The notes: generated from the letters alone by a model not told the origin. A stretch of 13,577 bases of DNA from DASSZN01 sp035702805 (GCA_035702805.1 DASSZN010000292.1:1-13577), one strand, 5' to 3'; positions 1 through 6,868 are shown, counted from the first letter of the stretch. Numbers and translations: made by a program.

Positions 1-388
1 CGAGGCCCTGGAAGGCGCGGAAGGCGACCAGCAGCGGCAGCGACGGAGCCGCGCCACAGATGGCCGACCCAAGCGTGAAGATCACCAACCCGGTCGCCCA
101 GATGGGCTTGCGGCCGATCATGTCGGCGAGCCGGCCGATCGTGAGCAGCGTGGCTGAGACCATGACGAGGTAGGCGATGATGACCCACTCCACCGTGCCG
201 GTCAGGCCGACATGGAAATGAGCCGCGATCGTTGGCAGGCTGATGTTCACGATCGACGAGTCCAGCGTGGCCATGAAGATGCCGAGGGCAATGACCACGA
301 AGACGGCCCACTTGTTGGGCGCGACATCGACGTCGCGCGCAGCCATGCCCCGATCCGACGCGTCATGCTGCTCGACGGCTGTCGACAT
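1..388 (-). CDS. MFS transporter, EmrB/QacA (DHA2) type, N-terminal part only
   Basis: This is the first 129 residues of a proton-coupled drug or solute exporter of the inner membrane; the rest lies beyond the window edge. After a polar leader of about 25 residues comes a first membrane segment (about 27-45) running into LDSSIVNISLPTIA (42-55), the TM1 signature of the DHA2 group. A second segment (about 67-84) leads to GRLADMIGRK (85-94), the MFS motif A loop. A third segment (about 97-113) and the start of motif B, FRAFQGL with R124, Q127 and G128, follow. I chose the ATG at 388. A GTG at 418 is in frame and would add ten residues; neither has a strong Shine-Dalgarno sequence. The family usually has 14 membrane segments and about 450-550 residues. 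The substrate cannot be told from this fragment. Family is confident; function is generic. Confidence 0.9.
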   Translation of the reverse strand, partial: MSTAVEQHDASDRGMAARDVDVAPNKWAVFVVIALGIFMATLDSSIVNISLPTIAAHFHVGLTGTVEWVIIAYLVMVSATLLTIGRLADMIGRKPIWATGLVIFTLGSAICGAAPSLPLLVAFRAFQGL

Positions 389-492
389 CTCGCCCGTGCC
401 CCCGTGTCGCGCGTTCACGCCGCCCGACCCCCGCGACGGCGTCAGCCCCGGCGCCGACGCGGTAACGACGCGCCAGCTCATCCCGTCAATCA

Positions 493-498
493 ATTATA
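493..498 (-). promoter_or_regulatory. candidate -10 box (TATAAT) for the MFS gene
   Basis: Read on the minus strand the bases are TATAAT, an exact match to the sigma-A -10 consensus in an otherwise GC-rich gap upstream of the transporter. No clear TTGACA-like -35 box sits 16-18 bases upstream, so the assignment rests on the -10 match and position alone. Confidence 0.4.
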
Positions 499-539
499 TC
501 CGTGGACCGAGATGATTTGCGGGCAGCGCAGCACGTCTA

Positions 540-568
540 CGCCGGACAATCGCCACGATCGTCCGGCG
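540..568 (-). terminator. hairpin terminator after the hydrolase gene
   Basis: Two 13-base arms (540-552 and 556-568) close on a 3-base loop, starting 12 bases after the hydrolase stop codon. On the minus-strand RNA all 13 pairs form, one of them G-U; the same positions on the plus strand give an A-C mismatch. This points to the minus-strand transcript as the functional one. There is no U-tract (TAGACG follows), so it is a U-less hairpin, which is common in GC-rich genomes. Confidence 0.6.
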
Positions 569-580
569 ACACCGACGTTG

Positions 581-1693
581 TCAGGGGGTCGGCGTCGCCT
601 TCCGCTGCGAGAAGAGCCACGAGAAGAAGTTCGGGACCGGCGACGGCTTGCCCAGAATCGAGTAGGTCGGTACCCAGGCACCGTGGCCGTAGTTCGTGTA
701 CTCCGTGTAGAGGGGATGACCGCCGGCGGCGCGGATCGCGGCGATCATGTCGCGCGAGCCCGAGACCGGCACGATCGGGTCGTCCGCGCTGTGGAACGCC
801 CAGATCGGGAGGTTCACCAGTTCACTGGCGCGAGAAGGGTCACCCGCGCCGCTGATCGGGGCGGCCGCCGCGAACTCGTTGGGCCAGTACTCGATCATCG
901 CCCAGGTGCCGTAGCCGCCCATCGACAGGCCGGTGACGTACAGCCGGCTCGAGTCGACGCCGGTGTATGCCTTACGTACCGCGTCGACGATCTCCTTGGC
1001 CATGCGCAGCGACGGCGTCGGCTGCGCCGGGAGCGTGTAGGAGCCGGTGTTGGCCGGGACCGGCATGTAGTAGGCCGGCGCCTGTACCTGGGGTAGCACG
1101 ACAAAGCTCGGCCAGTTCTTCTGGACACCCGGGTCGTCGGGCCCTGGATAGCCCGGGCCCCAGACCTCGGCGTAGGGATCGGACAGTAAGACCTGCCGGT
1201 TCTGGGCTGCCGTCTTGTTGGGATCGGCGCGCTCGCCACCCCCCTCCAGCAGGAGGACGAGCGGGTACTTGGTATTCGGGTTGTAGTTCGCCGGGACCCA
1301 CAGGTAGAAGGTCATCGTGGTGCCCGGCGACTCGGTGAAGAGACAGGTCGCGTAGCTGTTGGCCGGCGGCGGCTGGCAGGTGAAGTTCGGGTACCGCGGC
1401 GTGGCCGGATTGGTCGCGGGCGTCGACGCGGGGGCCGTGCCGGCGCTCGCGCTGGCGATCGACCCGGAGGCGTTTGGCGCGGCGCCAGGGGTCGCCGCGA
1501 CGGCGCTCGGCGTCGTCGCCGAGGAGGCGATCGTCGCGGTCGGTATCGCTGCGGCACTCGTCGTGGTGGTCAGTGCGGCGCCGTGGGCAACCTGGGGTCC
1601 CGCGGGAGAGTGGTTCAGCACGGAGGCGAGGATGGCGATCACGAGGACGGCCGCGCTGGTCGCGACCAGGAGCCCATTCGATTGACGTTTCAA
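581..1693 (-). CDS. secreted or membrane-anchored alpha/beta hydrolase (esterase/peptidase-like)
   Basis: A 370-aa serine hydrolase resembling the 'predicted peptidase' (COG4099) and feruloyl/PHB-depolymerase-type esterases. Residues 1-28 carry KR then a hydrophobic stretch (8-26), a signal peptide or anchor. Residues about 39-99 are an Ala/Thr/Ser/Pro-rich linker. The catalytic domain starts near 100, with C106 and C117 possibly forming a disulfide. The nucleophile elbow is GLSMGG with S257, the acid is D304 or D305 in HSADDPIVP, and the histidine is H337 in NYGHGAW. The oxyanion-region motif, usually LHGAGERG, reads LEGGGERA (E150). The frame is open 68 codons further upstream but without homologous features. 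I chose the TTG at 1693 because AGGA lies 6 bases before it and the signal sequence begins there. It probably acts outside the membrane on an ester or peptide; the substrate is unknown. Confidence 0.85.
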   Translation of the reverse strand: MKRQSNGLLVATSAAVLVIAILASVLNHSPAGPQVAHGAALTTTTSAAAIPTATIASSATTPSAVAATPGAAPNASGSIASASAGTAPASTPATNPATPRYPNFTCQPPPANSYATCLFTESPGTTMTFYLWVPANYNPNTKYPLVLLLEGGGERADPNKTAAQNRQVLLSDPYAEVWGPGYPGPDDPGVQKNWPSFVVLPQVQAPAYYMPVPANTGSYTLPAQPTPSLRMAKEIVDAVRKAYTGVDSSRLYVTGLSMGGYGTWAMIEYWPNEFAAAAPISGAGDPSRASELVNLPIWAFHSADDPIVPVSGSRDMIAAIRAAGGHPLYTEYTNYGHGAWVPTYSILGKPSPVPNFFSWLFSQRKATPTP

Positions 1694-1699
1694 ACCGAG

Positions 1700-1708
1700 T
1701 CCTACCTC
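1700..1708 (-). promoter_or_regulatory. ribosome binding site that fixes the hydrolase TTG start
   Basis: Minus-strand GAGGTAGGA ends 6 bases before TTG (1693-1691). It decides the start in favour of a TTG codon directly before the KRQSNG-hydrophobic signal sequence, rather than the longer open frame upstream. Confidence 0.7.
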
Positions 1709-1742
1709 ACTGGAACGCAGGTGATGATCTGAGCAATGGGAC

Positions 1743-1818
1743 CTCGGTGACCGAGTGCGAGAACCGGGGTCCAACGGCAGCTGCCGGCGACGACGTCCCG
1801 AGCGGTGACCGCAGCTGC
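1743..1818. promoter_or_regulatory. operator-like pair of CGGTGACCG palindromes
   Basis: Two odd palindromes share the core CGGTGACCG, centred at 1749 and 1807, 58 bases apart. Between and beside them are two copies of GCAGCTGC (1777-1784 and 1811-1818). The repeated, symmetric arrangement upstream of the hydrolase suggests binding sites for a dimeric regulator. No regulator gene is next to it, so the factor is unknown. Confidence 0.35.
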
Positions 1819-1896
1819 TACTCAATTCTACCCATCTGGTCATCGTGGTGGGCGGACCACGCCCACCCGCGTTGCGGTACCGGTCTTCCGGAAGCA

Positions 1897-1926
1897 CGCT
1901 GAGCGGCGTTACGACGACGCTCAGTG
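1897..1926 (-). terminator. candidate hairpin at the end of purH
   Basis: CTGAGCG (1899-1905) and CGCTCAG (1918-1924) are complementary, extendable by a C-G and a G-U pair, with a 12-base loop. The upstream arm covers the purH stop codon. There is no U-tract, so this is a weak terminator call for the purine operon. Confidence 0.35.
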
Positions 1927-3450
1927 AAGGAAGTGACGGACCCCGGTAAAGACCATGGCGATGCCAGCGTCGTTGGCCGCGGCGATAGCGTCGTCGTCGC
2001 GGATCGAGCCGCCCGGCTGCGCGATGGCGCGCACGCCGGCGGCCGCCGCCACCTCGACGTTGTCGGCGAACGGGAAGAAGGCGTCGCTGGCCAGCACGCT
2101 ACCGCGCGATCGCTCTCCCGCGCGCTCGATGGCGATGCGCACGGCGTCCACGCGGTTCGGCTGCCCGCTGCCCACTCCGACCGTCGCGTGACCCACCGCC
2201 AGCACGATCGCGTTCGACTTGACGTGCCGGACCGCGCGCCAGGCAAAGGCCAGCGCGTCCATTTCCGTGGGCGTCGGCGTGCGCTCGGTGACCGTCCGCC
2301 AGGCAGCCGGGTCCGGCGGGAGACGGTCCGGCGTCTGCACGAGCATCGCGCCGTCGAGGACGCGCGCCTCGAAGTCGGGGACGGCATCGTCCATCGGCGC
2401 CTCGATCACGCGCAGGTTGCGTCGGCGACGCAGGGCATCCAGGGCTTCCGGCTCGAACGACGGCGCGAGCAGCACCTGGAAGTTGTGCCCGGCGAGCCGC
2501 TTGACGATCCCGACCTCGAGCCGCCGGTTGAGCGCGACCACGCCGCCGTAAGCCGATACCGGATCGCTGGCCAGCGCGGCGTCGAAGGCCTTATCGAGGT
2601 CGTCGTCCGACGCGACGCCGCAGGGGATGGTGTGCTTCACAATCACGAACGTGGGGTCCGTGTAGTCTGCCGCCGTGGACCAGGCCGACGCCGCGTCGAC
2701 ATAGTTGTTGAAGGACATCTCTGCCCCGCCGACCACCCGCCAGCGCGCGATCCCGCGTGGGCCGGTCGGCGTGAGCAGGTGGTAAATGGCAGCCCGCTGG
2801 TGCGGGTTCTCCCCATAGCGTGGGGTGCCGACCTTCTCCCCCGCGATGGTCAGACGCTCGGGGAACTCGTCGCGCGGTCGCAGGTAGGCAGCGATCACGC
2901 TGTCGTAGGCGGAGACGTGAGCGAACGCCTTGGCGGCGAGCCGCCGCCGGAGGTCGTCACCGACGCCACTCACGCCGTCGCGGCCCAGTGCGTCCAGTAC
3001 CGGCGGGTAGTCGTCGGGGTCGACCAGCACGATCACCCCCGGGAAGTTCTTGGCGGCAGCGCGGATCAGCGTCGGACCGCCGATATCGATGTGCTCCAGC
3101 GCGTCGTCCAGCGACACGTTCGGCACCCGGACGACGTCTCCAAACGGATACAGGTTGGAGACGACCAGGTCGATCGGAGCGATGCCGTGTGCCGCGATCT
3201 CTCGCAGCTGGTCATCTCGATCACGACGAGCGAGCAGGCCGCCGTGGATGGCCGGGTGGAGCGTCTTTACGCGCCCCTCGAGCATCTCTGGCGAGCCGGT
3301 CACGTCGCTGACCGCGCGCACGGGGATGCCCGCGTCCTCGATGGCGCGCTGGGTTCCGCCAGTGGAGATCAGCTCGAAGCCGAGCGCGTGCAGTCGGGCT
3401 GCCAGGTCGACGACGCCGGTCTTGTCCCACACGCTCAGGAGCGCACGCAT
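1921..3450 (-). CDS. purH: bifunctional AICAR transformylase / IMP cyclohydrolase
   Basis: PurH performs the last two steps of IMP synthesis: formyl transfer from 10-formyl-tetrahydrofolate to AICAR, then ring closure to IMP, in the cytoplasm. The 509-aa length matches the family. Residues 1-130 are the MGS-like cyclohydrolase domain, with SVWDKTG near the start, ISTGGT (28-33), EGRVKTLHP (58-66) and IDIGGPTLIRAAAKN (121-135). The transformylase part carries RYGENPHQ (211-218), SFNNYVDAASAW (246-257), the catalytic K272-H273 pair in KHTIPCG, and SDAFFPFAD near the C-terminus, ending GVRHFLH. The usual KHANPCG is KHTIPCG here, with K, H, P and C kept. I chose the ATG at 3450: it overlaps the stop of the HD gene as TGATG and is preceded by GGAGAGGAG, which suggests translational coupling. 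It is the last gene of the operon. Confidence 0.97.
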   Translation of the reverse strand: MRALLSVWDKTGVVDLAARLHALGFELISTGGTQRAIEDAGIPVRAVSDVTGSPEMLEGRVKTLHPAIHGGLLARRDRDDQLREIAAHGIAPIDLVVSNLYPFGDVVRVPNVSLDDALEHIDIGGPTLIRAAAKNFPGVIVLVDPDDYPPVLDALGRDGVSGVGDDLRRRLAAKAFAHVSAYDSVIAAYLRPRDEFPERLTIAGEKVGTPRYGENPHQRAAIYHLLTPTGPRGIARWRVVGGAEMSFNNYVDAASAWSTAADYTDPTFVIVKHTIPCGVASDDDLDKAFDAALASDPVSAYGGVVALNRRLEVGIVKRLAGHNFQVLLAPSFEPEALDALRRRRNLRVIEAPMDDAVPDFEARVLDGAMLVQTPDRLPPDPAAWRTVTERTPTPTEMDALAFAWRAVRHVKSNAIVLAVGHATVGVGSGQPNRVDAVRIAIERAGERSRGSVLASDAFFPFADNVEVAAAAGVRAIAQPGGSIRDDDAIAAANDAGIAMVFTGVRHFLH

Positions 3451-4112
3451 CACGCAGTCTCCTCTCCGTTCCCGGGCGACGGACCAGTGGCCGCCGCATC
3501 GGACCGTACCTGGGGCACGAACTCGATGTCCCGGCCGAAGACCTGTCGAAAGAGCCCTGCCCGCTCGCGCGCACGCTCGGTCTCCAGCATCGGCCACGTC
3601 TCGGCTTCGACCGTGATCGTCACGTACCGGCCGTGGTCAACGCAGCGAAAGGCGCGGACGACCTGCAGGTGACCGGCATCGAGCGCCTCGGCGATGCGCA
3701 GGAGCGCCGCCAGAGCGTCGACCAGAGGGCGAAGTCGCCGTGGCAGTTCGCGATAGCCGGAGTGCTCGCGCGATGGGTGGGTACCGCGATGGTAGCGGGT
3801 GAGGTTGGCGATCACCTGTCGGTCATGGTCGGTGAACCCGACGAGCCGTTCGGCCATGAGGACATCGTAGCTCGCGCGGTGGTGCTGATCGAGGCCGAAA
3901 CGCTGACCGGTGTCGTGCCAGAGCGCGGCGGCCGCGAGCAGGTCACGACCCTCGGCCGGCAGGGCGAGCGGCGCAGCCAGCGCGTCGAACAGCGCGAGGG
4001 CAAGTCGGGCGACCTGGTGGCTGTGCGCTGGGTCGAGGCTGGGGATCGTGGCCGCTGCGTGTGCCCGGGCAATTGACGGGTCGCCGTCGCCGGTGTCGAG
4101 AACCACGACCAT
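3450..4112 (-). CDS. stand-alone HD-domain phosphohydrolase resembling the Ppx/GppA C-terminal domain
   Basis: A 220-aa cytoplasmic protein with a metal-binding HD fold: H32 in HSHQVARL, H66-D67 in LWHDTG, H77-H78, H108 in RYHRG and D145 in LLRIAEALD. The order HH...SYDVL...GF...IANLTRYHRG...LLRIAEALD..H...V...VTITVEAE is what I recognise from the C-terminal HD region of exopolyphosphatase/pppGpp phosphohydrolase proteins. The ASKHA-fold catalytic domain that normally precedes it is absent. The ATG at 4112 is preceded by AAGGGC at suitable spacing. It lies between the MglA-like GTPase and purH and overlaps the purH start by one base. Substrate is unknown; polyphosphate, nucleotide or (p)ppGpp-related roles are inference from the family only. 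Confidence 0.8.
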   Translation of the reverse strand: MVVVLDTGDGDPSIARAHAAATIPSLDPAHSHQVARLALALFDALAAPLALPAEGRDLLAAAALWHDTGQRFGLDQHHRASYDVLMAERLVGFTDHDRQVIANLTRYHRGTHPSREHSGYRELPRRLRPLVDALAALLRIAEALDAGHLQVVRAFRCVDHGRYVTITVEAETWPMLETERARERAGLFRQVFGRDIEFVPQVRSDAAATGPSPGNGEETA

Positions 4113-4199
4113 CGAGAGCCCTTCGCGCCTCGTCCGTGCGGGCTAGCCGACCGCCACTACCAGATGATGCCAGGTCCCGCCTTACGGAGCCAGGCGCGG
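4113..4199 (-). other. short gap between GTPase and HD genes
   Basis: This 87-base spacer is the longest gap inside the purine operon. It contains no strong hairpin with a U-tract and no good promoter that I can see, so read-through from the GTPase gene is the simplest reading. A weak internal promoter cannot be excluded. Confidence 0.35.
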
Positions 4200-4775
4200 T
4201 CAGAGCTTGTTGACGACCAGTTTGCTGATCGCGCGCAGGGTCTCGAAGACGCCGTCGCCATTTACCGCCACTGCCTCGAAGCGCGGCGCCTTGATGGTGT
4301 TCAGGTAGCGATCGAGGATGGGGATCGGGAGCGCGCTCGGGAGGTCCATCTTGTTGTACTGGAACACGATCGGGAAATCGAGGAAGCGCTTCCCCTGGGC
4401 GGTCAGGTTCTGGGCGAGCTCGCGAAGGCTCTGCAGGTCATCCGCCAGCCGGTCGCGTCCGGCGTCGGCGACGAAGACCACCCCGTCGGCGCCGTTCAGC
4501 ACGGCCACGCGCGTGCGCTCGTAGAGCACCTGCCCCGGGACCGTGTAGAGGTGGAAGCGGATGGTGAACCCGTGGACCTTGCCGAGGTCGAGCGGCAGGA
4601 AGTCGAAGAAGAGGGTGCGCTCCGTCTCCGTCTCGATCGAGAGGAGTTCCCCCTTGGTGTTCGACGGTATGCGGGCATGGATGATCTGCAGGTTCGTCGT
4701 CTTCCCGGACAGCCCGGGCCCGTAGTACACGATTTTGCCGTGGATCTCCCGTGCCGCGACATTGATCAGCGCCAT
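4200..4775 (-). CDS. MglA-type small Ras-like GTPase
   Basis: A 191-aa GTPase close in length and motifs to MglA, the polarity switch of gliding bacteria. It has the P-loop GPGLSGKTTN (19-28), a switch I stretch ERTLFFDFLP (52-61), TVPGQ (78-82) in place of the DTAGQ of Ras, as is normal for MglA, NKMD (141-144) for guanine specificity, and VNGDGV (171-176) near the G5 position. No lipidation site or membrane segment is visible, so it is cytosolic. The ATG at 4775 starts 22 bases after the second roadblock gene, with only a weak ribosome binding site, so coupling to the upstream gene is likely. Its neighbours, two roadblock proteins, are the expected class of GAP/partner (MglB-like). The output is unknown; polarity, pilus control or metabolic signalling are all possible. 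Confidence 0.92.
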   Translation of the reverse strand: MALINVAAREIHGKIVYYGPGLSGKTTNLQIIHARIPSNTKGELLSIETETERTLFFDFLPLDLGKVHGFTIRFHLYTVPGQVLYERTRVAVLNGADGVVFVADAGRDRLADDLQSLRELAQNLTAQGKRFLDFPIVFQYNKMDLPSALPIPILDRYLNTIKAPRFEAVAVNGDGVFETLRAISKLVVNKL

Positions 4776-4797
4776 TTTGCCGTTTGCACCCTACTCG

Positions 4798-5331
4798 CTA
4801 CTCGCCCGTGCGGCCCTTGCGATCGTTGGTCTCGTCCCGGAACAGCAGGTCGATCGTGTCGGTCGTGGCCCGCCGCAGTCTTCCCGTTCGCTGCGCCCGG
4901 GTGGTGCCGTTCTGCTGGCGAGTGACGTCGAGGATGTTACCCAGCACGGCCGACGCTCGCTTGGCCAGTACCTTCACCAGGCCGAGGTGGACCCGGTGAT
5001 CGAAGATCACGACCAGCAGCCACTGGTCCTGCACCGTCTCGGTGAAGATTTTCTCGCGCAACCCCTCCTGCAGCAGGGTCTGGAAGCCGTCCTCCTTGAG
5101 AATCCGTGCCATTTCCTGGGTTGAGGCGTAGGTGGCGGCCAGCAGCGCTCCGAGGTGGATCATCTCGGGCCGTTCGGAATCGCTCTCCCAGGAAAGGATT
5201 TGCCCGGCACGGTCGAGCACCATGCCGTAGCTCGCCCCGGTGTCGCTGAGCAGGCGCTGCAGACAGGCCGCGATCTGCGCGGTCTCCTCCGGCCCGACCA
5301 CCAGCGTCGTGAGGTCCGGGTCAAACGGCAT
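4798..5331 (-). CDS. roadblock/LC7-like protein, probable partner of the MglA-like GTPase
   Basis: A 177-aa protein with one roadblock-like fold. The core runs from about 16 to 135, with ASYGMVLDRAGQILSW (33-48) as the first beta hairpin, a helix with HLGALLAATYAST (59-71), then WLLVVIFDHRVHLGLVKV (104-121) as the later strands and an amphipathic C-terminal helix to about 138. Residues 139-177 are a charged, Arg/Thr-rich tail. In the MglA/MglB pair, roadblock dimers act as the GTPase-activating partner; that role is inferred here from the adjacent GTPase. The ATG at 5331 shares a base with the purM stop (TGATG), so I use it rather than the longer open frame through purM. It differs from the small upstream roadblock protein in size and sequence. 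Confidence 0.82.
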   Translation of the reverse strand: MPFDPDLTTLVVGPEETAQIAACLQRLLSDTGASYGMVLDRAGQILSWESDSERPEMIHLGALLAATYASTQEMARILKEDGFQTLLQEGLREKIFTETVQDQWLLVVIFDHRVHLGLVKVLAKRASAVLGNILDVTRQQNGTTRAQRTGRLRRATTDTIDLLFRDETNDRKGRTGE

Positions 5332-6446
5332 CACGCGCGTGCCCCCGGATCGTCCGCGGCATCGACAGCGCTCCCATGCCCGGGGTCGTCCAGGTAGCGC
5401 GCGCTTGCGCCGGGGTGCGCCGCGCGGACCTCGCCGATCGGGCGCGCTCCGTCCAGTCGCGCGAGCACGTCCGCCGCGGCCGATGGGTCCGCCACCACGA
5501 TGAACCCGATCCCCATGTTGAAGACGCGGTACATCTCGGCCTCCGCAACGTCGCCGCCGCGCTGGATCGCCCGGAACAGTGGCGGCGGCGTCCAGGCGCT
5601 GACGTCGACCACCGCCTCCAATCCCCGCGGCACGATCCGCGCGAGGTTGCCGGCGATTCCCCCTCCGGTCACGTGCGCCATCCCGTGAATGGCGGTCTCG
5701 CCGAGTAACGGTGCGAGCTCGGCGAAGTAGGAGCGGTGCGGCTGGAGCAGGAGCTCGCCGAGCGAACGGTCCGCCCACTCGGGCTGCCGACCGAGGATCT
5801 GACGCGCTCCCGTCGGGTCGCCGTCGAGGCGGAACGCGCTCCGGGCAAGGCTGAAGCCGTTGGTGTGCAGCCCGTTGCTCGGGAGCCCGATCACGACATC
5901 ACCGGCACGAATCGCGCGGCCGTCCACGATCTGGTCCCGGTGGACCTGGCCGACGATGAACCCGGCGAGATCGTAGGTGCCGACACGATAGATGCCCGGC
6001 AACTGGGCGGTCTCGCCACCGATCAGGGCGCAGCCGGCGGCCACGCAGGCGCGGGTCATACCTGAGACCACCGCCTCGAGGCGAGCGGCGTCGAAGTCGG
6101 CCGTCGCGAAGTAGTCGAGGAAGTAGAGTGGCCGTGCTCCGGCGGTCAGGATGTCGTTGACACAGTGATTGACCAGATCGACGCCGATCCCCTCGTGACG
6201 GCCAACCAGGTTGGCAACGAGGATCTTCGTGCCGACGCTGTCCGCGCTGGAGACGAGAACCCATGGATTGTCGGGGCCCGGTGCCTGGAAAAACGCGCCG
6301 AAGTGGCCAACCCCGCGCAGGACCGACGGACCGTGCGTGGCGGAGACGAGGGCGGCGATCCGGGACTTGGCCACCTCGGCCGCGTCGATGTCGACGCCCG
6401 CTTCACGGTAGCTCCCGGCAGCTTGACCCGCGTCCTCGTCGTTCAC
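5331..6446 (-). CDS. purM: phosphoribosylformylglycinamidine cyclo-ligase (AIR synthetase)
   Basis: PurM closes FGAM to aminoimidazole ribonucleotide using ATP, step five of purine synthesis, as a cytosolic dimer. The 371-aa sequence carries SYREAGVDIDA (12-22), SSADSVGTK (66-74; usually SGTDGVGTK, with D69 and GTK kept), GVDLVNHCVNDILTAGA (88-104), LDYFA (110-114), GCALIGGETAQLPG (138-151), GLPSNGLHTNGF, HVTGGGIAGNL and FNMGIGF, all family hallmarks. Length fits the family with a short C-terminal extension. Two GTG codons compete. The one at 6446 has AAAGGG five bases upstream and is preferred; the one at 6452 overlaps that sequence and would add two residues. It starts about 20 bases after the first roadblock gene, and its stop overlaps the second roadblock start. 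Confidence 0.97.
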   Translation of the reverse strand: MNDEDAGQAAGSYREAGVDIDAAEVAKSRIAALVSATHGPSVLRGVGHFGAFFQAPGPDNPWVLVSSADSVGTKILVANLVGRHEGIGVDLVNHCVNDILTAGARPLYFLDYFATADFDAARLEAVVSGMTRACVAAGCALIGGETAQLPGIYRVGTYDLAGFIVGQVHRDQIVDGRAIRAGDVVIGLPSNGLHTNGFSLARSAFRLDGDPTGARQILGRQPEWADRSLGELLLQPHRSYFAELAPLLGETAIHGMAHVTGGGIAGNLARIVPRGLEAVVDVSAWTPPPLFRAIQRGGDVAEAEMYRVFNMGIGFIVVADPSAAADVLARLDGARPIGEVRAAHPGASARYLDDPGHGSAVDAADDPGARA

Positions 6447-6466
6447 CGCCACCCTTTCGAGCCGCT

Positions 6467-6829
6467 TCAGACTGTCGCCAGCGCGCCGGAGATCTCGTTG
6501 ACGAAGCGCCGCACGGTGAGCCGCATCCGCCCCAGGTTGGCCTCGCCCTTGGCGACGGTCACCAGGAGGAGTTCCTCCTGCAACGGAGTGAGCATGACGA
6601 CGCTGTTGCCGTACTCGAGAATGGCCTGCCGCGCCGAGCCCTCACCGAGTTCCTGGCCGAGCGCGTCCATCATCAGGAGCCCGCTCGCGGCGAAGGCGGA
6701 GAACGACTCTGCGTCGATTTCGGGTGCGTGAGACGCGTCGACCATCAGCCCGTCCGCCCCGACGACGGACGCCATGACCAGTCCACTCGCGTCGCGCAGC
6801 GACTGTAACGCGTCTGCCAACGACCCCAC
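6467..6829 (-). CDS. small roadblock/LC7 domain protein
   Basis: A 120-aa single-domain roadblock protein. It starts with a helix (1-14), then SGLVMASVVGADGLMVDA (15-32) as the first hairpin, a helix FSAFAASGLLMMDALGQELG (43-62), strands QAILEYGNSVVMLTPLQEELLLVTVAK (68-94), and a C-terminal helix ANLGRMRLTVRRFVNEI (97-113). This is the classic short MglB-like layout. The start is a GTG at 6829 with GGAGGAG nine bases upstream. It is the first gene of the purM-purH operon, behind a TATAAT promoter. It probably dimerises with itself or with the second roadblock protein and acts on the GTPase encoded further down; partner choice is inference. No catalytic residues are expected in this fold. Confidence 0.88.
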   Translation of the reverse strand: MGSLADALQSLRDASGLVMASVVGADGLMVDASHAPEIDAESFSAFAASGLLMMDALGQELGEGSARQAILEYGNSVVMLTPLQEELLLVTVAKGEANLGRMRLTVRRFVNEISGALATV

Positions 6830-6868
6830 GGTGTCACTCTCCTCCGAAGGTCCATCATCCGTGCGCCG

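Larger units (their letters stand above)
389..580 (-). other. intergenic region between hydrolase and MFS genes
   Basis: These 192 bases hold the hairpin that ends the hydrolase transcript (540-568) and, downstream, a TATAAT box (493-498) that could start the MFS transcript about 100 bases before its start codon. I see no credible small gene here; open frames on either strand lack family motifs and a ribosome binding site. Confidence 0.5.
1694..1920 (-). other. intergenic region upstream of the hydrolase with clustered palindromes
   Basis: This 227-base gap separates the purH stop from the hydrolase start and holds no gene I can support. It contains several perfect palindromes: CTCGGTGACCGAG (1743-1755), CGGCAGCTGCCG (1775-1786) and GCGGTGACCGC (1802-1812) running into GCAGCTGC (1811-1818). 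A weak -10-like TAGAAT lies at 1825-1830 on the minus strand. The gap must hold the end of the purine operon and probably the hydrolase promoter. Confidence 0.5.

Noticed and set aside
1921..3597. Longer PurH start at 3597
   Set aside because: The extra 49 residues overlap the HD gene and do not resemble PurH; the ATG at 3450 begins right before the conserved SVWDKTG.
1924..3672. Long open frame (582 codons) on the plus strand opposite purH and part of the HD gene
   Set aside because: It is the antisense of a well-supported gene in GC-rich DNA, where stop codons are rare. Its translation is dominated by Arg, Asp, Gly and Val, shows no family motif and has no ribosome binding site.
4798..5778. 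Extended N-terminus (326 aa) for the second roadblock protein
   Set aside because: The extra 149 residues are an out-of-frame reading of the purM end; the ATG at 5331 overlapping the purM stop gives a normal roadblock protein.
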